Shown here: one piece after another, positions 8,529 to 17,918 of the stretch
Numbering within the stretch: position 1 is the stretch's first letter
Layout of the letters: every line of letters begins with the position of its first letter
NCBI RefSeq assembly: GCF_013812825.1
Contig: NZ_JACCSU010000049.1
Span: forward strand, 1-44,419
Length of the DNA: 44,419 nucleotides
Source: Sphingomonas sp.
GTDB taxonomy: Bacteria; Pseudomonadota; Alphaproteobacteria; Sphingomonadales; Sphingomonadaceae
Reading direction: 5' to 3'
Made by a program: the position numbers and the translations under genes
The notes under the pieces: model-generated
Databases searched by the model: none
Told to the model about the DNA's origin: nothing
Seen by the model: the letters and a program-made list of their open reading frames with translations, nothing else

Positions 8529-10073
8529 TTAAGGTCCGACATCGCCGGGCTGATGCTTGTGGACCGGCCGGGCCTTGACCCGCCCGAGCCCCAGCGCGCG
8601 GGCGACGTCGTCATCCCAGCCGTAGATGTCGGGCCGCAGCTGCACCCTGCCTCCGTCGAAGAAGGCGGTGTGATAGAGCAGCCGCACCGGGATTTGAGTC
8701 TTCAGCTTAACGAATGTCTCGTCGGCGCTGACCAGCGCCTCCTGGAACTTGGCTTGCACCCCGTCGTGGACGGCCAGCATCAGCGCAAAGCCGATCGCAT
8801 CCTCGACCCGAACGCAGCCGTGGCTGCGGTGTCGCTCGGGCTGGCCGAACAGCGCCTTGGCGGGTGTATCGTGGAGATAGATCGCATGCTTGTTGTGCAT
8901 GTCCAGCTTGACCTTGCCGAGCGCGTTCTTCGGTCCGGGCAGCTGGACCAGGCGCCCGTTCCGCCATTCCATATGCTGCTCGGCGAAGTAGCCCGGTCCC
9001 TTGGCCTCGAGTTCGTCCTCGTAGATGGAATCGGGCACCCGCCACATCGGATTGGCGACCAGCTGGAAGATCGGCGAGGCGAGCTGCGGCGTTTCCCAGC
9101 CGGGCTCGCCGACGACCACGTTGCGCCGGTCCGAGTGCCGCCCGTCGCGCCAATAGTCGAGGAAGGCGGCGCCGGTGTTGACGTCGATACGCGTCGGCGG
9201 CGGGTCGCGATCGAGCCAGCGCAGGCGCTCGAGCGCGACCGCAAGCTGGCGCGCGCGATCGCCGGGGCCGGTGTTCAGCGCATTCACCGTATCGATGCCG
9301 ATCACGCCGTCGACCTTCAGCCCGTAATCGCCTTGCATCCGCTTGACCGCATCGACCACCGCACCGGAGTAGGTTGGCGGCGGCGGTCGCTGGTCATCCG
9401 CGCGCGGCAAATATCCATTTGCTTCCAGCGCGGCGACGATGGCCGGCAATCGAGCATCTCGGCCGCCGGGTTTGAGGGCTTTGCCGGGCGCGATCGGCGG
9501 CGGCAGCACCCGATTCTCCGCGGCGATCGCGAGGTAGTGAAGATAAGCCCGTGAGAGGGCCCGATACTCTTCCGTCGCTGGCGCGAGCGACTCCAGCCAC
9601 GCTTCCAGCTGACCCTGCTCGACCGCTCGCGCAAGGGCTGCGGCGATATCGGGCTTCGGCCGGGGCAGGGTGTAGATCTTGCCGACCTTCGCCGGGTCGG
9701 CGTAGCCGCGGGCCAGCGCCGATGCATAGTCAATCGCCGCGCCGGTCAGCGCCGCCTCGCGCTCGGCGCGGTCCTTGGGCAGGGGTTCTTCCAGGAACAT
9801 GTCCTGGCGCAATCCGTGCGCCGGCGCCTGCCTCAGCGCCTGGAGCAGCGTCTTCTGGGCGGCGCGGTCCCACGCCGCCTGCCAGTCGCGGGCTTCATAG
9901 AATGCCCGGGCGGCCGGCTCGCGAACCTCCGCCTGGAGCGCGTCGGGCGTGAATTCGCCGGAAGTTCCGCAACTCGCGAGTGGAACGCTGAACAGGGCAA
10001 GGCACACGGCCACGCCGCACCGGAAAAAAGCAGTCACGATGTTCCAACGCCGACGGCTCGCTTGCCGATCCAT
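8529..10073 (-). CDS. L,D-transpeptidase (YcbB/LdtD-like lipoprotein)
   Basis: 514-residue envelope enzyme that should form 3-3 cross-links or attach proteins to peptidoglycan. A basic N-terminus and hydrophobic stretch lead to a lipobox-like LASC, so it is probably a lipoprotein. A helical region precedes a peptidoglycan-binding domain (VVDAVKRMQGDYGLKVDGVIG) and a YkuD catalytic domain with the catalytic motif HRSHGCVRVED (Cys about residue 420). Domain order and size match YcbB/LdtD. The frame stays open upstream into the shadow of astD; ATG 10073 is chosen because it starts the signal sequence and lies 20 bp after the astD stop. Likely cotranscribed with astD and selO. Confidence 0.9.
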   Translation of the reverse strand: MDRQASRRRWNIVTAFFRCGVAVCLALFSVPLASCGTSGEFTPDALQAEVREPAARAFYEARDWQAAWDRAAQKTLLQALRQAPAHGLRQDMFLEEPLPKDRAEREAALTGAAIDYASALARGYADPAKVGKIYTLPRPKPDIAAALARAVEQGQLEAWLESLAPATEEYRALSRAYLHYLAIAAENRVLPPPIAPGKALKPGGRDARLPAIVAALEANGYLPRADDQRPPPPTYSGAVVDAVKRMQGDYGLKVDGVIGIDTVNALNTGPGDRARQLAVALERLRWLDRDPPPTRIDVNTGAAFLDYWRDGRHSDRRNVVVGEPGWETPQLASPIFQLVANPMWRVPDSIYEDELEAKGPGYFAEQHMEWRNGRLVQLPGPKNALGKVKLDMHNKHAIYLHDTPAKALFGQPERHRSHGCVRVEDAIGFALMLAVHDGVQAKFQEALVSADETFVKLKTQIPVRLLYHTAFFDGGRVQLRPDIYGWDDDVARALGLGRVKARPVHKHQPGDVGP

Positions 10074-10093
10074 TTTGCGACCGGCGGCGGCGC

Positions 10094-11536
10094 TCAGTCC
10101 TCGATCAGATTGGGGTCCCGAAGCCCCTCGCCGATCGCCGCTCGGGCGACGGCGGCTTCGCTGCTGGTCACCGGGTAAGCGCAATAGTCGGCCGCATAAT
10201 AGGCGCTCGGGCGGTGGTTGCCCGAGAGCCCGACGCCGCCGAACGGGGCATTCGACGGGGCGCCGTTGGTCGGCTTGTTCCAGTTGATCACGCCGGCGCG
10301 GATGTTTGCCCAGAAACGGTCGTAGAGGGCGGGGTCGCCGCCGACCAGGCTGGCGACGAGCCCGAAGCGAGTGTTGTTCGCCTCGTCGATCGCGGCGTCG
10401 AAATCCTTGACTCGGACGAGCTGCAGGACCGGGCCGAACAATTCCTCGTCCGGGCGATCGGCAATGTCGGTGACGTCGATCAGGGCGGGCGTCAGGTACG
10501 GCCGCTCTTCGACCGGGCGGTCGAGCCGCCGGACCGGCTTGCCGCCCTTCATCATCAGTCCGAGCCACGCTTCCTGCAGATGGTCGGCGGACTGGAGGTC
10601 GATCACCGGGCCCATGAACGGCTGCGGATCGGCGAAGGGCTCGTCGACGATGATCCGGTCGATCAGCCGCTGGATGGCCTCGATCAGCGCGCCTTCCTTG
10701 CCGTCTTCGACGATCAGCCGGCGGGCGGCGGTGCAGCGCTGGCCGGCCGACAGATAGGCCGACTGGACGACGATCGCCGCCGCCGCGTCGACGTCCTTGG
10801 CGCCCCACACCACGATCGGATTGTTGCCGCCGAGCTCGAGCGCGAGGATCTTGTGCGGAGCATCGGCGAACTGGCGGTGGAGCGCCTTGCCGGCGCGCGC
10901 CGAACCGGTGAACAGCAGCCCGTCGATTCCGGGCTCGGCGGCCAGCGCGCGGCCCTGGTCGGGGCCGCCGATCAGCAGCCGGACGACGCCTTCGGGGATC
11001 TTCGCCTGGTGATAGCATTCGACCAGCAGCTCGCCGGTCGCCGGAGTCTTCTCGGATGGCTTGAAGACGACCGCATTGCCGGCGATCAGCGCCGGCACGA
11101 TGTGGCCATTGGGAAGGTGCGCCGGGAAGTTGAACGGTCCGAGCACCCCCAGCACCCCGTGCGGCTTGTGGCGCACGGCAATCTTGTTGCCGAGCGCCGC
11201 CTCCAGCTTGCGCTGCGGAGTGCGCTCCGAATAAGCGTCGATCGAAATCTGGACCTTGTTGATGACCGCCGCGACCTCGGTCCGGGCTTCCCAGAACGGC
11301 TTGCCGGTTTCGCGCGAAATCAGGGTCGCGAACTCTTCCTCGCGCTTGCGAACGACGTTGGCGAAGCGGCGGACGGCCTCGCTTCGATAAGCGAGAGAAT
11401 GCGCAGCCCAGGCCGCCGCCGCGGCGCGTGCGGCAGCCACTTCGGCGGCCGCGTCGCCAACCGGACCGGACCAGATTTCGGCGCCGGTCGCCGGATCGCT
11501 CGACACCAGGCTTTCAGGCTTCTCGTTTCTCGCCAT
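10094..11536 (-). CDS. astD: N-succinylglutamate 5-semialdehyde dehydrogenase
   Basis: 480 residues. Aldehyde dehydrogenase motifs are all present: GPFNFPAHLPNGH (N136), FTGSARAGKAL, the general base E234 in LELGGNNP and the nucleophile C268 in SAGQRCTAARRL. The HLPNGH and GNNPIVV details are typical of AstD, which oxidises succinylglutamate semialdehyde to succinylglutamate in the arginine succinyltransferase pathway. No other ast genes are next to it, so the substrate assignment is by family only. It lies 33 bp downstream of selO on the same strand. Confidence 0.85.
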   Translation of the reverse strand: MARNEKPESLVSSDPATGAEIWSGPVGDAAAEVAAARAAAAAWAAHSLAYRSEAVRRFANVVRKREEEFATLISRETGKPFWEARTEVAAVINKVQISIDAYSERTPQRKLEAALGNKIAVRHKPHGVLGVLGPFNFPAHLPNGHIVPALIAGNAVVFKPSEKTPATGELLVECYHQAKIPEGVVRLLIGGPDQGRALAAEPGIDGLLFTGSARAGKALHRQFADAPHKILALELGGNNPIVVWGAKDVDAAAAIVVQSAYLSAGQRCTAARRLIVEDGKEGALIEAIQRLIDRIIVDEPFADPQPFMGPVIDLQSADHLQEAWLGLMMKGGKPVRRLDRPVEERPYLTPALIDVTDIADRPDEELFGPVLQLVRVKDFDAAIDEANNTRFGLVASLVGGDPALYDRFWANIRAGVINWNKPTNGAPSNAPFGGVGLSGNHRPSAYYAADYCAYPVTSSEAAVARAAIGEGLRDPNLIED

Positions 11537-11569
11537 TGCGCCGGGCGCTCCACGAACTTGGGCGCGCCG

Positions 11570-12982
11570 TCAAGCGGGTGACGCCGTGTCCCCGGCCATC
11601 GCCTCGCCCATCCGGCGGACCGATGCGATCTTGGCCTCGAACGGTCCCCAGTCGTCGCGCTCGGCGATCGCCGCCCAGATCGCCTCGACTTCCTCGATGT
11701 GCATCGAGCAAGGCCCGTCATCGGACCAATAGGCATGCGTGACCGGCCGCTCGCGGCCGCGGAGCGCTTCGGCCAGCGCTCGGAACGGCTCGGACGGATA
11801 GCGGTCTTCACCCGGGTCGCGACCGCCGCGCCAGTCGAAGAAGATGCGGTCGATCTGGGCTTCGCGCGATTGGAGCGCGCGGACGAGCGCGGCGGCGAGC
11901 GCTCGGTCGTCCTCGGCGTTGCGCGGAGCAACTCCGAGCCGCTTGAGCAGCCCCTCGACCAGGGCGTCCTCGAATCGGTGGCCCCAGGCGGCGAGCGCCT
12001 CGGACAGCGGCGGGGCCTCGGCGACCAGGGTCAGGGAGCCGGCGAATTGGGCCAGGTCCCAATGGACCGCCTCGGGCTGGCGCCCGAACGCGTAGAGGCC
12101 ATTGTAGTCGAAATAGGCGGCGGTGAAGGCCGGGTCCCAGTCGGGCGTGAAGCGCCACGGGCCATAATCGAAGCTCTCGCCGGTGATCGCGACATTGTCG
12201 CTGTTGAGGACCCCGTGGACGAAGCCCGCCGCCATGTAGCTGGCGGCGAGGCCGGCGGTCGCGGTGGAGACGAGGTCGAACAGCCGCAGCGCGTTGGCGG
12301 CGGTGTCGTTCGATGGCGGCTCGCCGTACAGGTGGGCGAGGCAATAGCGGACCAGCTTGTCGATGTTGTCCGCCTCTCCCAAGAAGGCGAACCGCTGGAA
12401 GCTGCCGATGCGGATGTGGCCGTGGCCGAGCCGGGTGAGGACCGACGAGCGGGTCGGCGAGGGCTCGTCGCCGCGGACCAGCTCCTCGCCGGTCTCGAAC
12501 AAGGCAAAGCTCTTGGACGTGTTGACTCCCAGCGCCTCGAGCATCTCGGTGGCAAGCACCTCGCGGACTCCGCCCTTGAGGGTCAGCCGCCCGTCGGCGG
12601 TGCGGCTGTAGGGCGTCGTTCCCGAGCCCTTGGTGCCGAGGTCGAGCAGCCGGCTACCCCTTTCGGAAGCCGGGGCATCGCGCAGCTGGGCGAAAAGGAA
12701 GCCGCGGCCGTCGCCGATGTCCGGGTTGTACACTCGGAACTGATGGCCGTGGTAACGCAGCGCCAGCGGCTCCTGGAGGTTGTCGGGCAGCGGCTCGAAA
12801 CGGCAGAAATGCGCCTCCCACTGCGGGCCGTCGAGGTCGCCGAGGCCGACGCGCCCGGCCCAGCGGCGGTTGAGGAAACGCGGAATGGCCGTGGGGAACG
12901 TCGCGGGCTCAACGGCATCGTAGAAATCCGCGCCGAGCTCGAGGATCCTGGGGTCGGCGCGATAGGAACTTGCGACTGTCAT
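11570..12982 (-). CDS. selO: SelO/YdiU-family protein adenylyltransferase (pseudokinase fold)
   Basis: 470 residues, close to E. coli SelO. This family binds ATP in a flipped orientation and transfers AMP to Ser/Thr/Tyr of proteins, linked to redox homeostasis. Conserved blocks include ALRYHGHQFRVYNPDIGDGR, LLDLGTKGSGTTPYSR and LKGGVREVLATEMLEALGV in the N-lobe, then HGVLNSDNVAITGESFDYGPW, where the metal-binding N and D residues lie. ATG 12982 is preferred over the adjoining TTG. Downstream genes astD and the L,D-transpeptidase follow with short gaps. Confidence 0.92.
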   Translation of the reverse strand: MTVASSYRADPRILELGADFYDAVEPATFPTAIPRFLNRRWAGRVGLGDLDGPQWEAHFCRFEPLPDNLQEPLALRYHGHQFRVYNPDIGDGRGFLFAQLRDAPASERGSRLLDLGTKGSGTTPYSRTADGRLTLKGGVREVLATEMLEALGVNTSKSFALFETGEELVRGDEPSPTRSSVLTRLGHGHIRIGSFQRFAFLGEADNIDKLVRYCLAHLYGEPPSNDTAANALRLFDLVSTATAGLAASYMAAGFVHGVLNSDNVAITGESFDYGPWRFTPDWDPAFTAAYFDYNGLYAFGRQPEAVHWDLAQFAGSLTLVAEAPPLSEALAAWGHRFEDALVEGLLKRLGVAPRNAEDDRALAAALVRALQSREAQIDRIFFDWRGGRDPGEDRYPSEPFRALAEALRGRERPVTHAYWSDDGPCSMHIEEVEAIWAAIAERDDWGPFEAKIASVRRMGEAMAGDTASPA

Positions 12983-13036
12983 CAAGGCCTTGTGCCGACG
13001 CCGCCGCCCTTGCGCTAGTCGTGCCCAGCTTATCGA

Positions 13037-13471
13037 TCAAAAGGTGACAGTGACCGTGAGGGAGTCGGCATACACATTGGCCTGGACATTCTGGGTTGCG
13101 GGTATCCGCCCGTAGACCGGCAGGTCGACGGTGGTTCCGACCGCGCCGAGGCCGTCGATCCCTTCGCCCCAGATGACAAGCCGGTTCGAGTCCTTGAACA
13201 GATTATAGGCGAGTTGCGCGGCGCCGCCTGTCATTCGCCGGTCCTGGACGGTGCCAGTCCCCGGGCCGATGGAGACCGTGAAGCTCGTTGGCGCATCGCA
13301 GCTGACATGGACATTGCCCACCCCATCGAGGGCGGACTGGGCCAGCGGGTCATAATTGCCGAAACTCACTCCCTGCGTACTGACGCTGCACGCGGCCATT
13401 GCAGCGCTCGACGCGGCAAGCATCAGGCAGGCCGCCGACAAGCGGATGCTCCATCGCGAGATCCGGCTCAT
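13037..13471 (-). CDS. Spore-coat-U-domain pilin, distal gene of chaperone-usher operon
   Basis: 144 residues with a signal peptide (MSRISRWSIRLSAACLMLAASSAAMA) and a single SCPU domain: ACSVSTQGVSFGNYDP at the start of the mature chain and the terminal strand VYADSLTVTVTF, typical of Csu-type pilins. The start ATG at 13471 overlaps the usher stop (ATGA), showing translational coupling. As the last gene of the operon it may be the minor or tip subunit, although archaic-pilus tip adhesins are often longer and two-domain. An in-frame upstream ATG at 13489 lies inside the usher gene and is less likely. Confidence 0.85.
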   Translation of the reverse strand: MSRISRWSIRLSAACLMLAASSAAMAACSVSTQGVSFGNYDPLAQSALDGVGNVHVSCDAPTSFTVSIGPGTGTVQDRRMTGGAAQLAYNLFKDSNRLVIWGEGIDGLGAVGTTVDLPVYGRIPATQNVQANVYADSLTVTVTF

Positions 13472-15798
13472 TGGACAATTCTCGCGCATTTGACATCGCC
13501 CAAATGCGGCTGTGGGTCGGTCGTCTGGGCGAATCGAAACTGCAGTCGGCAGCTTCCGTCCGACCAGGATGCGGTCGCCCAATTTTCTGCGTCCAGGCCC
13601 GTCAGATAGACTTCGCCTCCAGGCGCGCTGACAAATTGCTCCGATCCTTGGTCCAGAATGACCATCGAGCCCGCCGGCAGCAACGAGCCGTCGGCAAGCA
13701 CAATCCGGACGATTCCGGCGCGGGCCGGCTTCACCCCGAAGTCAACTTCGATCCCGTGCCGGTCATAGGGACGAACGGTCCGCTCCTCGCCGCTCAGTTC
13801 AGCGTTCATCGGCAGGTCGGCGACGTCGATCCGCAGGCTGTTGCGCTCGAACGGCCGCAGCCGCGGAATGACGACGCGGCCGTTCGCACCGGTTCGTCCG
13901 ACCAGCTGGTTGTCAGCATAAACCCTGACGTTCGGATAGTCGCCGACGCGGACGGTCGCGAAGCTCTGGTCGAGTTTGCGCGATGCAAAGACCTCGCCGC
14001 CCACCGTTGCCAAACCGCCGGCGGTTGAAAGCCGAACACCTGTCCGCCCGTCCGTCCACGTAAGCTGGGCGTCATGGGCGCCAAAGCTCGTGTGAGCGGT
14101 GATTCGTCCGTCGATCCGAGTAAACTCGCCGGATGAAACGGTGAACTGATAGCCCAGCCCCTGACCCACCGGCACGTTCCTCTGGAGCGCGGCCTTGAAC
14201 GTCAGCCTGTCGTTGAGCAGCGACGCTCCCGTAGAGCTGCTTGCGCCTCTGAAAGGCATTACGACGAGGAGGTCCGCGGAAAGGCCGCGGTCGCCCTTGA
14301 GGCTCTTGCGCCCCGCTAGGTGGAGGCTTCCAAGCCTGCCCAGCCGAAGCGAGGCGTTCGCGCTAACAAACTCCACGTTCGGCTCGGTGCGGCCATCGCG
14401 GCGAAGGTAGGAAACACCCAGCGACCCGAATTCCAGCGGAATCCCGGCAAAACCCCGGATGATCGCCGCTGGCGCCCTCCGTTCGGGAGTCCAGCCAAGC
14501 GATGCATAGTCGTCGCTGTTGAACTCGGCAGTGAGGCCGAACGAGGCGCCGCGCGTTCGCCGCTCAAAGGCAACTGCGGCGGACAAACCGGCGCCGGGCG
14601 CCGACCGGCTGCCCGCCATCGAAGCTTGGACATGGCCGACGCCGGTAATAACCAGGCCCGCAGCCAAACCCGCTGTCTGCACATCCTTGCTCGCTTCGAC
14701 ATGCGCCTCGGCCGTGAAACTGTTGGTGAAACCGTAACGGTGCGTCGCCGACAGCGCCAAGGGACCGTAGGCATGGCTCTTCTCGCCAAACGAGCGGCGC
14801 AGGAAGCCGATCTCGTACGAATAGTCATGGAGCCCGCGTCGGAGCAGACTCGGCGCGGCGTAATAGGCTTGGGTGAAAATCTGCTCCCGGCCGAGCAGAT
14901 CGCGAACGATGAGCTGCACGTCGCCGCTGCCGGTGACCACTGGAACATCGGTGATCTCGAAAGGCCCGGGACGGACATTGCGGCTGTCGCGCAGCGCATC
15001 GTTTACGTAGATGTCGACGATCGACGGCACGGCGGCGGTTCCGCCCAGCGACGGGAGCGGAATGGTGACGAAGCCCGGCTGGACCGCGAATTTGCGGGCG
15101 AGTTGGATTCCGCCGAAGCGCAACGGGCCTCCGCCGACCCCGCCGCGGGTGATGCCGTCGCCCAAGCGAAGCGACCGCATCCCGATCGGGTCGTCGATGG
15201 TCCAGTGCGTGTCCAGGCGGACAAGCTCGGCGCCCGCGTTCTCCCAGCGTCCGAGGAAGCTTGCAATACCAACGCCAAACCTTGTGAAAATGCCTGCCTC
15301 GAAGGCGCCGCCGACCGACGTAACGCCGTCTGCCGCCTGAGCGCTGACATCGTAGTTCGCAAAGGCGCCGGTCCCGCCGACGACTTCGTCATCAATTTCG
15401 ACCGGAGCATAGGAAAGGCGCGTGGGCCGGAAGGTCTCGGCCGGCACGGCAACTCTAAGTGTCTGGGTTGCCTCGTCCAACTGCAGCTTCACTCCCGAGA
15501 TGCCATTCAGGAGATAATGCTGCTGGCCGCCATGGCTCACGGCTGGAAGCGTCCCATCGCCGAGGCGCCAGGTCGCGAGGAGTTCCGCTGAAACGTAGAA
15601 CTGGTTCCCCGGCCGCCTCAACACCGGGACGGGCTCGCCCGCCGGTTCGCCGTTGACGCTAACCGAGAGCAGCGTCTCCTGCAGCTCGGCATCGGCTTGC
15701 GCGCGCTGGTTCTGCGGCGCCGCGCCAGCGTTCGGCGCGGTGAGCAGCAGCGTGAGCAGGCTTGCGCTATTCCAGAGTGATTTGGATCTGGGTTTCAC
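13468..15798 (-). CDS. Outer-membrane usher of FimD/PapC type (archaic chaperone-usher pathway)
   Basis: 776 residues. Signal peptide, then an N-terminal domain beginning LQETLLSVSVNGEPAGE, a beta-barrel with the plug region (LPSLGGTAAVPSIVDIYVND, then GPFEITDVPVVTGSGDVQL), and C-terminal domains with DNQLVGRTGANGRVVIPRLRPFERN and a cysteine in the last strand. It is compact compared with FimD (about 850–880) and matches ushers of the SCPU/Csu group. It secretes and polymerises chaperone-bound pilins across the outer membrane. The start overlaps the chaperone gene by 32 bp; the stop overlaps the last pilin start. Confidence 0.92.
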   Translation of the reverse strand: MKPRSKSLWNSASLLTLLLTAPNAGAAPQNQRAQADAELQETLLSVSVNGEPAGEPVPVLRRPGNQFYVSAELLATWRLGDGTLPAVSHGGQQHYLLNGISGVKLQLDEATQTLRVAVPAETFRPTRLSYAPVEIDDEVVGGTGAFANYDVSAQAADGVTSVGGAFEAGIFTRFGVGIASFLGRWENAGAELVRLDTHWTIDDPIGMRSLRLGDGITRGGVGGGPLRFGGIQLARKFAVQPGFVTIPLPSLGGTAAVPSIVDIYVNDALRDSRNVRPGPFEITDVPVVTGSGDVQLIVRDLLGREQIFTQAYYAAPSLLRRGLHDYSYEIGFLRRSFGEKSHAYGPLALSATHRYGFTNSFTAEAHVEASKDVQTAGLAAGLVITGVGHVQASMAGSRSAPGAGLSAAVAFERRTRGASFGLTAEFNSDDYASLGWTPERRAPAAIIRGFAGIPLEFGSLGVSYLRRDGRTEPNVEFVSANASLRLGRLGSLHLAGRKSLKGDRGLSADLLVVMPFRGASSSTGASLLNDRLTFKAALQRNVPVGQGLGYQFTVSSGEFTRIDGRITAHTSFGAHDAQLTWTDGRTGVRLSTAGGLATVGGEVFASRKLDQSFATVRVGDYPNVRVYADNQLVGRTGANGRVVIPRLRPFERNSLRIDVADLPMNAELSGEERTVRPYDRHGIEVDFGVKPARAGIVRIVLADGSLLPAGSMVILDQGSEQFVSAPGGEVYLTGLDAENWATASWSDGSCRLQFRFAQTTDPQPHLGDVKCARIVQ

Positions 15799-16504
15799 CA
15801 GCCGGGCTCCGAACCTTCAGCGCCAAGGGCAGCCCGACCTTCAAGTGAGGAGCTTTGCCCATTTTCCAGCGTCTCGCGCTGCCGGGGAGCACCACGCCGA
15901 TTTCCGTCGACCGCAGTTGCTCCGCGCCCTGCTGTGCCGAAAGCTCGGCGACCTGCCCGTAAAGCGATCCGGCGTTGCTGCCCTCAACCCACAGATCGCC
16001 GGCGGCATTGCGCCAGGCACGCCAGGAAATGTCGGTCTTGCCGCCCCTTCTGGGCAGGACGTACAAAGGAAGGTCCAGGCGCAAAGTGACCTGGATCTGG
16101 CCCGCGATGGGTATCTGACGCGGAATCTCCTCGAGGATGATTCGATAAGCGCGCGCGGCATCGCGATTCTTCAATCCGACTCGGAGGAGCTGCGCCTTGC
16201 CCGGCGCGATGGTGAAGATCGGCGGCGAGGCGATGACGTTGCTTGTGGCCTTGTGGACGTCGATTCCATTGACCTGCGTCCATTCGAGGGCGATGACCCT
16301 CACCGCCACCGCGACAGCGTCGCTGTTCGCAATCGTCAGCGACGCTGTCTGGCGGTCGGCGGGGAGGTTGATTCGCACCGGGTTGACGTTGAACGATCCC
16401 GCTAAGGCTGGATCGGCCAACGCCGCACCGGCAATCAACCACGCCAAGGCTGCTGCCCAAATGGTCCGGCGAGTGCCGAACCTGGCGCTTTTCCCCACTG
16501 ACAT
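15767..16504 (-). CDS. Periplasmic pilus-assembly chaperone (FimC/CsuC-like)
   Basis: 245 residues with a signal peptide ending near ADPALAG. The first immunoglobulin-like domain shows FNVNPVRINLPADRQTASLTIANSD, then the chaperone motif region FTIAPGKAQLLRVGL and AYRIILEEIP, the G1-strand segment that donates to pilins. A second domain follows, with a basic, strand-rich end. The gene starts 2 bp after the first pilin gene and overlaps the usher gene, consistent with one operon. It should keep pilin subunits folded in the periplasm. Confidence 0.92.
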   Translation of the reverse strand: MSVGKSARFGTRRTIWAAALAWLIAGAALADPALAGSFNVNPVRINLPADRQTASLTIANSDAVAVAVRVIALEWTQVNGIDVHKATSNVIASPPIFTIAPGKAQLLRVGLKNRDAARAYRIILEEIPRQIPIAGQIQVTLRLDLPLYVLPRRGGKTDISWRAWRNAAGDLWVEGSNAGSLYGQVAELSAQQGAEQLRSTEIGVVLPGSARRWKMGKAPHLKVGLPLALKVRSPAGETQIQITLE

Positions 16505-16506
16505 CT

Positions 16507-17031
16507 TCAGGTGTAGCTGACTGTAACCGTGACCGTGTCGGCGTAGCTGCCGACCGGCTTCGTGGTCTGCCCCGACGGAATGCGGCCGTAGATCGTTGTC
16601 GCCTGAGCGTTTCCGCTGCCGGTTCCGGTGATCGTCGAGCCATTGCCGGTGGTGCCGTCACCCCAGATCGTCAGGCGACCCGAGTCGGTGTAGAGGGTGT
16701 AATCCAGCAGGTTGAGGCCGCTGGTCATCTTGCGCGAGCTGATCGTCGCGAGAGACCCGCTGCCGGCGTTCGCTTTCGCAGTCCAGGCCGTGCCGTTGGT
16801 GCAGGTGACGGAGATCCCGCCGGTACCATCGACATTCGCGTTCAACGTCACGTTCACGTTGCCGAACGCAACCGCCGTTGTGGTAACAGCGCAGTTCGAC
16901 GTGACCGTCGCGGTCGCGGACAGACTGCCGGTCGCGTCAGCGGCGAGCGCCGGCTGCGCCGCAATCGCGGCAACGGCCGCTCCGGTGAGGGCAAGCATTC
17001 GCAAGGTGCGGGTGGTGGAATTCAACATCAT
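16507..17031 (-). CDS. Spore-coat-U-domain major pilin
   Basis: 174 residues, first gene of the pilus operon and therefore the likely major subunit. A 30-residue signal peptide (ends QPALAA) precedes the SCPU domain: SLSATATVTSNCAVTTTAVAFGNVNV with the first disulfide cysteine, SVTCTNGTAW with the second, YGRIPSGQTTKPVGSYADTVTVTVSY at the end. Two adjacent ATG codons (17031 and 17028) follow GGAGA, and either could be used. The sequence is Thr/Ser/Ala rich as in Csu-type pilins. The operon promoter should lie in the long region 17032–17604. Confidence 0.88.
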   Translation of the reverse strand: MMLNSTTRTLRMLALTGAAVAAIAAQPALAADATGSLSATATVTSNCAVTTTAVAFGNVNVTLNANVDGTGGISVTCTNGTAWTAKANAGSGSLATISSRKMTSGLNLLDYTLYTDSGRLTIWGDGTTGNGSTITGTGSGNAQATTIYGRIPSGQTTKPVGSYADTVTVTVSYT

Positions 17032-17604
17032 GATTCTCCGTGTTCGTGGGGGCTTGTGATCACCGCATTCGAGCGGCGTCCTTGGCACTATGACGGCCGC
17101 AGCAACTCAACTTGGAGCGCTCGGGCTGACTTTCCTGCTGGAACTTTTTATTTATTCCCAAAGACCTAAGCCAGGCTTACCCGGCGGTCCGATACGGATG
17201 ATTCAAAAGCGACGGGCGACACCGCCGGTTTCCCCGATTCGGGAAGCCTCGGCTTGGGAACGACAAAAAAGGGGTGGAGGTGCGCCCAGTCAGGAGTGCG
17301 CAAGTCTCTGCGGCAATTCCCTGAATAGCAGCGATTCTACAGGGTATTTCATCATTTTTGGAGGTTGTTTGGTGACTTCGCGCCTGTGGCAGGCGCAGTT
17401 TTGCGCCACTTCCGAGGCCGATTCCCTGCCGGACAAAACAGTGAAATGCCGCCACGCGAGCAGCGAAGGTTCGTTCCGGTAACAGTGATTCTGGATGTCA
17501 GATGCGAGCCCGATCAGCGAAGAACCCTAATGTCCGCTTTCGACCCTTTGCAGACGCTAAAAGCGCGTGCAAAGTGAGCTCGACAGCCAGCAAGGAGGTC
17601 CGAC
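17032..17604. other. Long intergenic region upstream of pilus operon and SWIB gene
   Basis: 573 bp with no credible gene; a 130-codon frame at 17090–17482 lacks a ribosome-binding site and looks random. It has AT-rich patches unlike the flanking genes (for example 17139–17160, where GGAA and TTCC arms bracket an A/T-rich core) and should hold the pilus-operon promoter on the minus strand. One copy of the dispersed palindrome lies at 17530–17560. Confidence 0.5.
17530..17560 (+). repeat. Dispersed palindromic repeat, copy 1
   Basis: Reads TGTCCGCTTTCGACCC then TTTGCAGACGCTA. Family consensus is TGTCCGC-TTTCSACCCATT-GCGGACA followed by TTAGCG. The right arm of this copy is degraded. Confidence 0.75.
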
Positions 17605-17859
17605 ATGGCAAAAGCACGACAGAACGCGTTCATGAAGCCGGTGAAGCCATCCCGTGAGCTGGCAGCCATCACGGGCGACGCTCCGCTGCCGCGGACTGAG
17701 GTCGTCCGCAAAATCTGGAATCACATCAAAAAGAACAATCTTCAGAACCCCAAGAACAAGCGCGAGATCGTCGCCGACGACAAGCTTCGCCCCGTGTTCG
17801 GCAAAGAGCGCGTGACCATGTTCGAGATGAACAAGCATCTCTCGAAACACCTGAGCTGA
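17605..17859 (+). CDS. SWIB/MDM2-domain protein
   Basis: 84-residue protein that is almost entirely a SWIB domain: PLPRTEVVRKIWNHIKKNNL, NKREIVADDKLRPVFG and FEMNKHLSKHL are the family blocks. A strong AAGGAGGT ribosome-binding site precedes ATG 17605. Stand-alone SWIB proteins occur in many alphaproteobacteria and chlamydiae; a DNA- or chromatin-linked role is proposed for the domain, but the bacterial function is not established. Palindrome copies flank the gene on both sides. Confidence 0.88.
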   Translation: MAKARQNAFMKPVKPSRELAAITGDAPLPRTEVVRKIWNHIKKNNLQNPKNKREIVADDKLRPVFGKERVTMFEMNKHLSKHLS

Positions 17860-17881
17860 GGTAGGAGCCACTGCCAATCCA

Positions 17882-17910
17882 ATGTCTGCTTTCCACCCAT
17901 TGCGGACGTT
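17882..17910 (+). repeat. Dispersed palindromic repeat, copy 2
   Basis: ATGTCTGCTTTCCACCC followed by ATTGCGGACGTT; one arm mismatch against the consensus. Lies between the SWIB gene and the convergent SH3-like gene. Confidence 0.75.
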
Positions 17911-17918
17911 CGCGCACT

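Noticed and set aside
10074-11018. N-terminal extension of the L,D-transpeptidase frame
   Set aside because: This part lies within astD in another frame and is arginine/proline-rich; a lipoprotein signal starts at 10073.
17090-17482. 130-codon frame upstream of the pilus operon
   Set aside because: No ribosome-binding site, cysteine and proline scattered at random, overlaps the expected promoter region.
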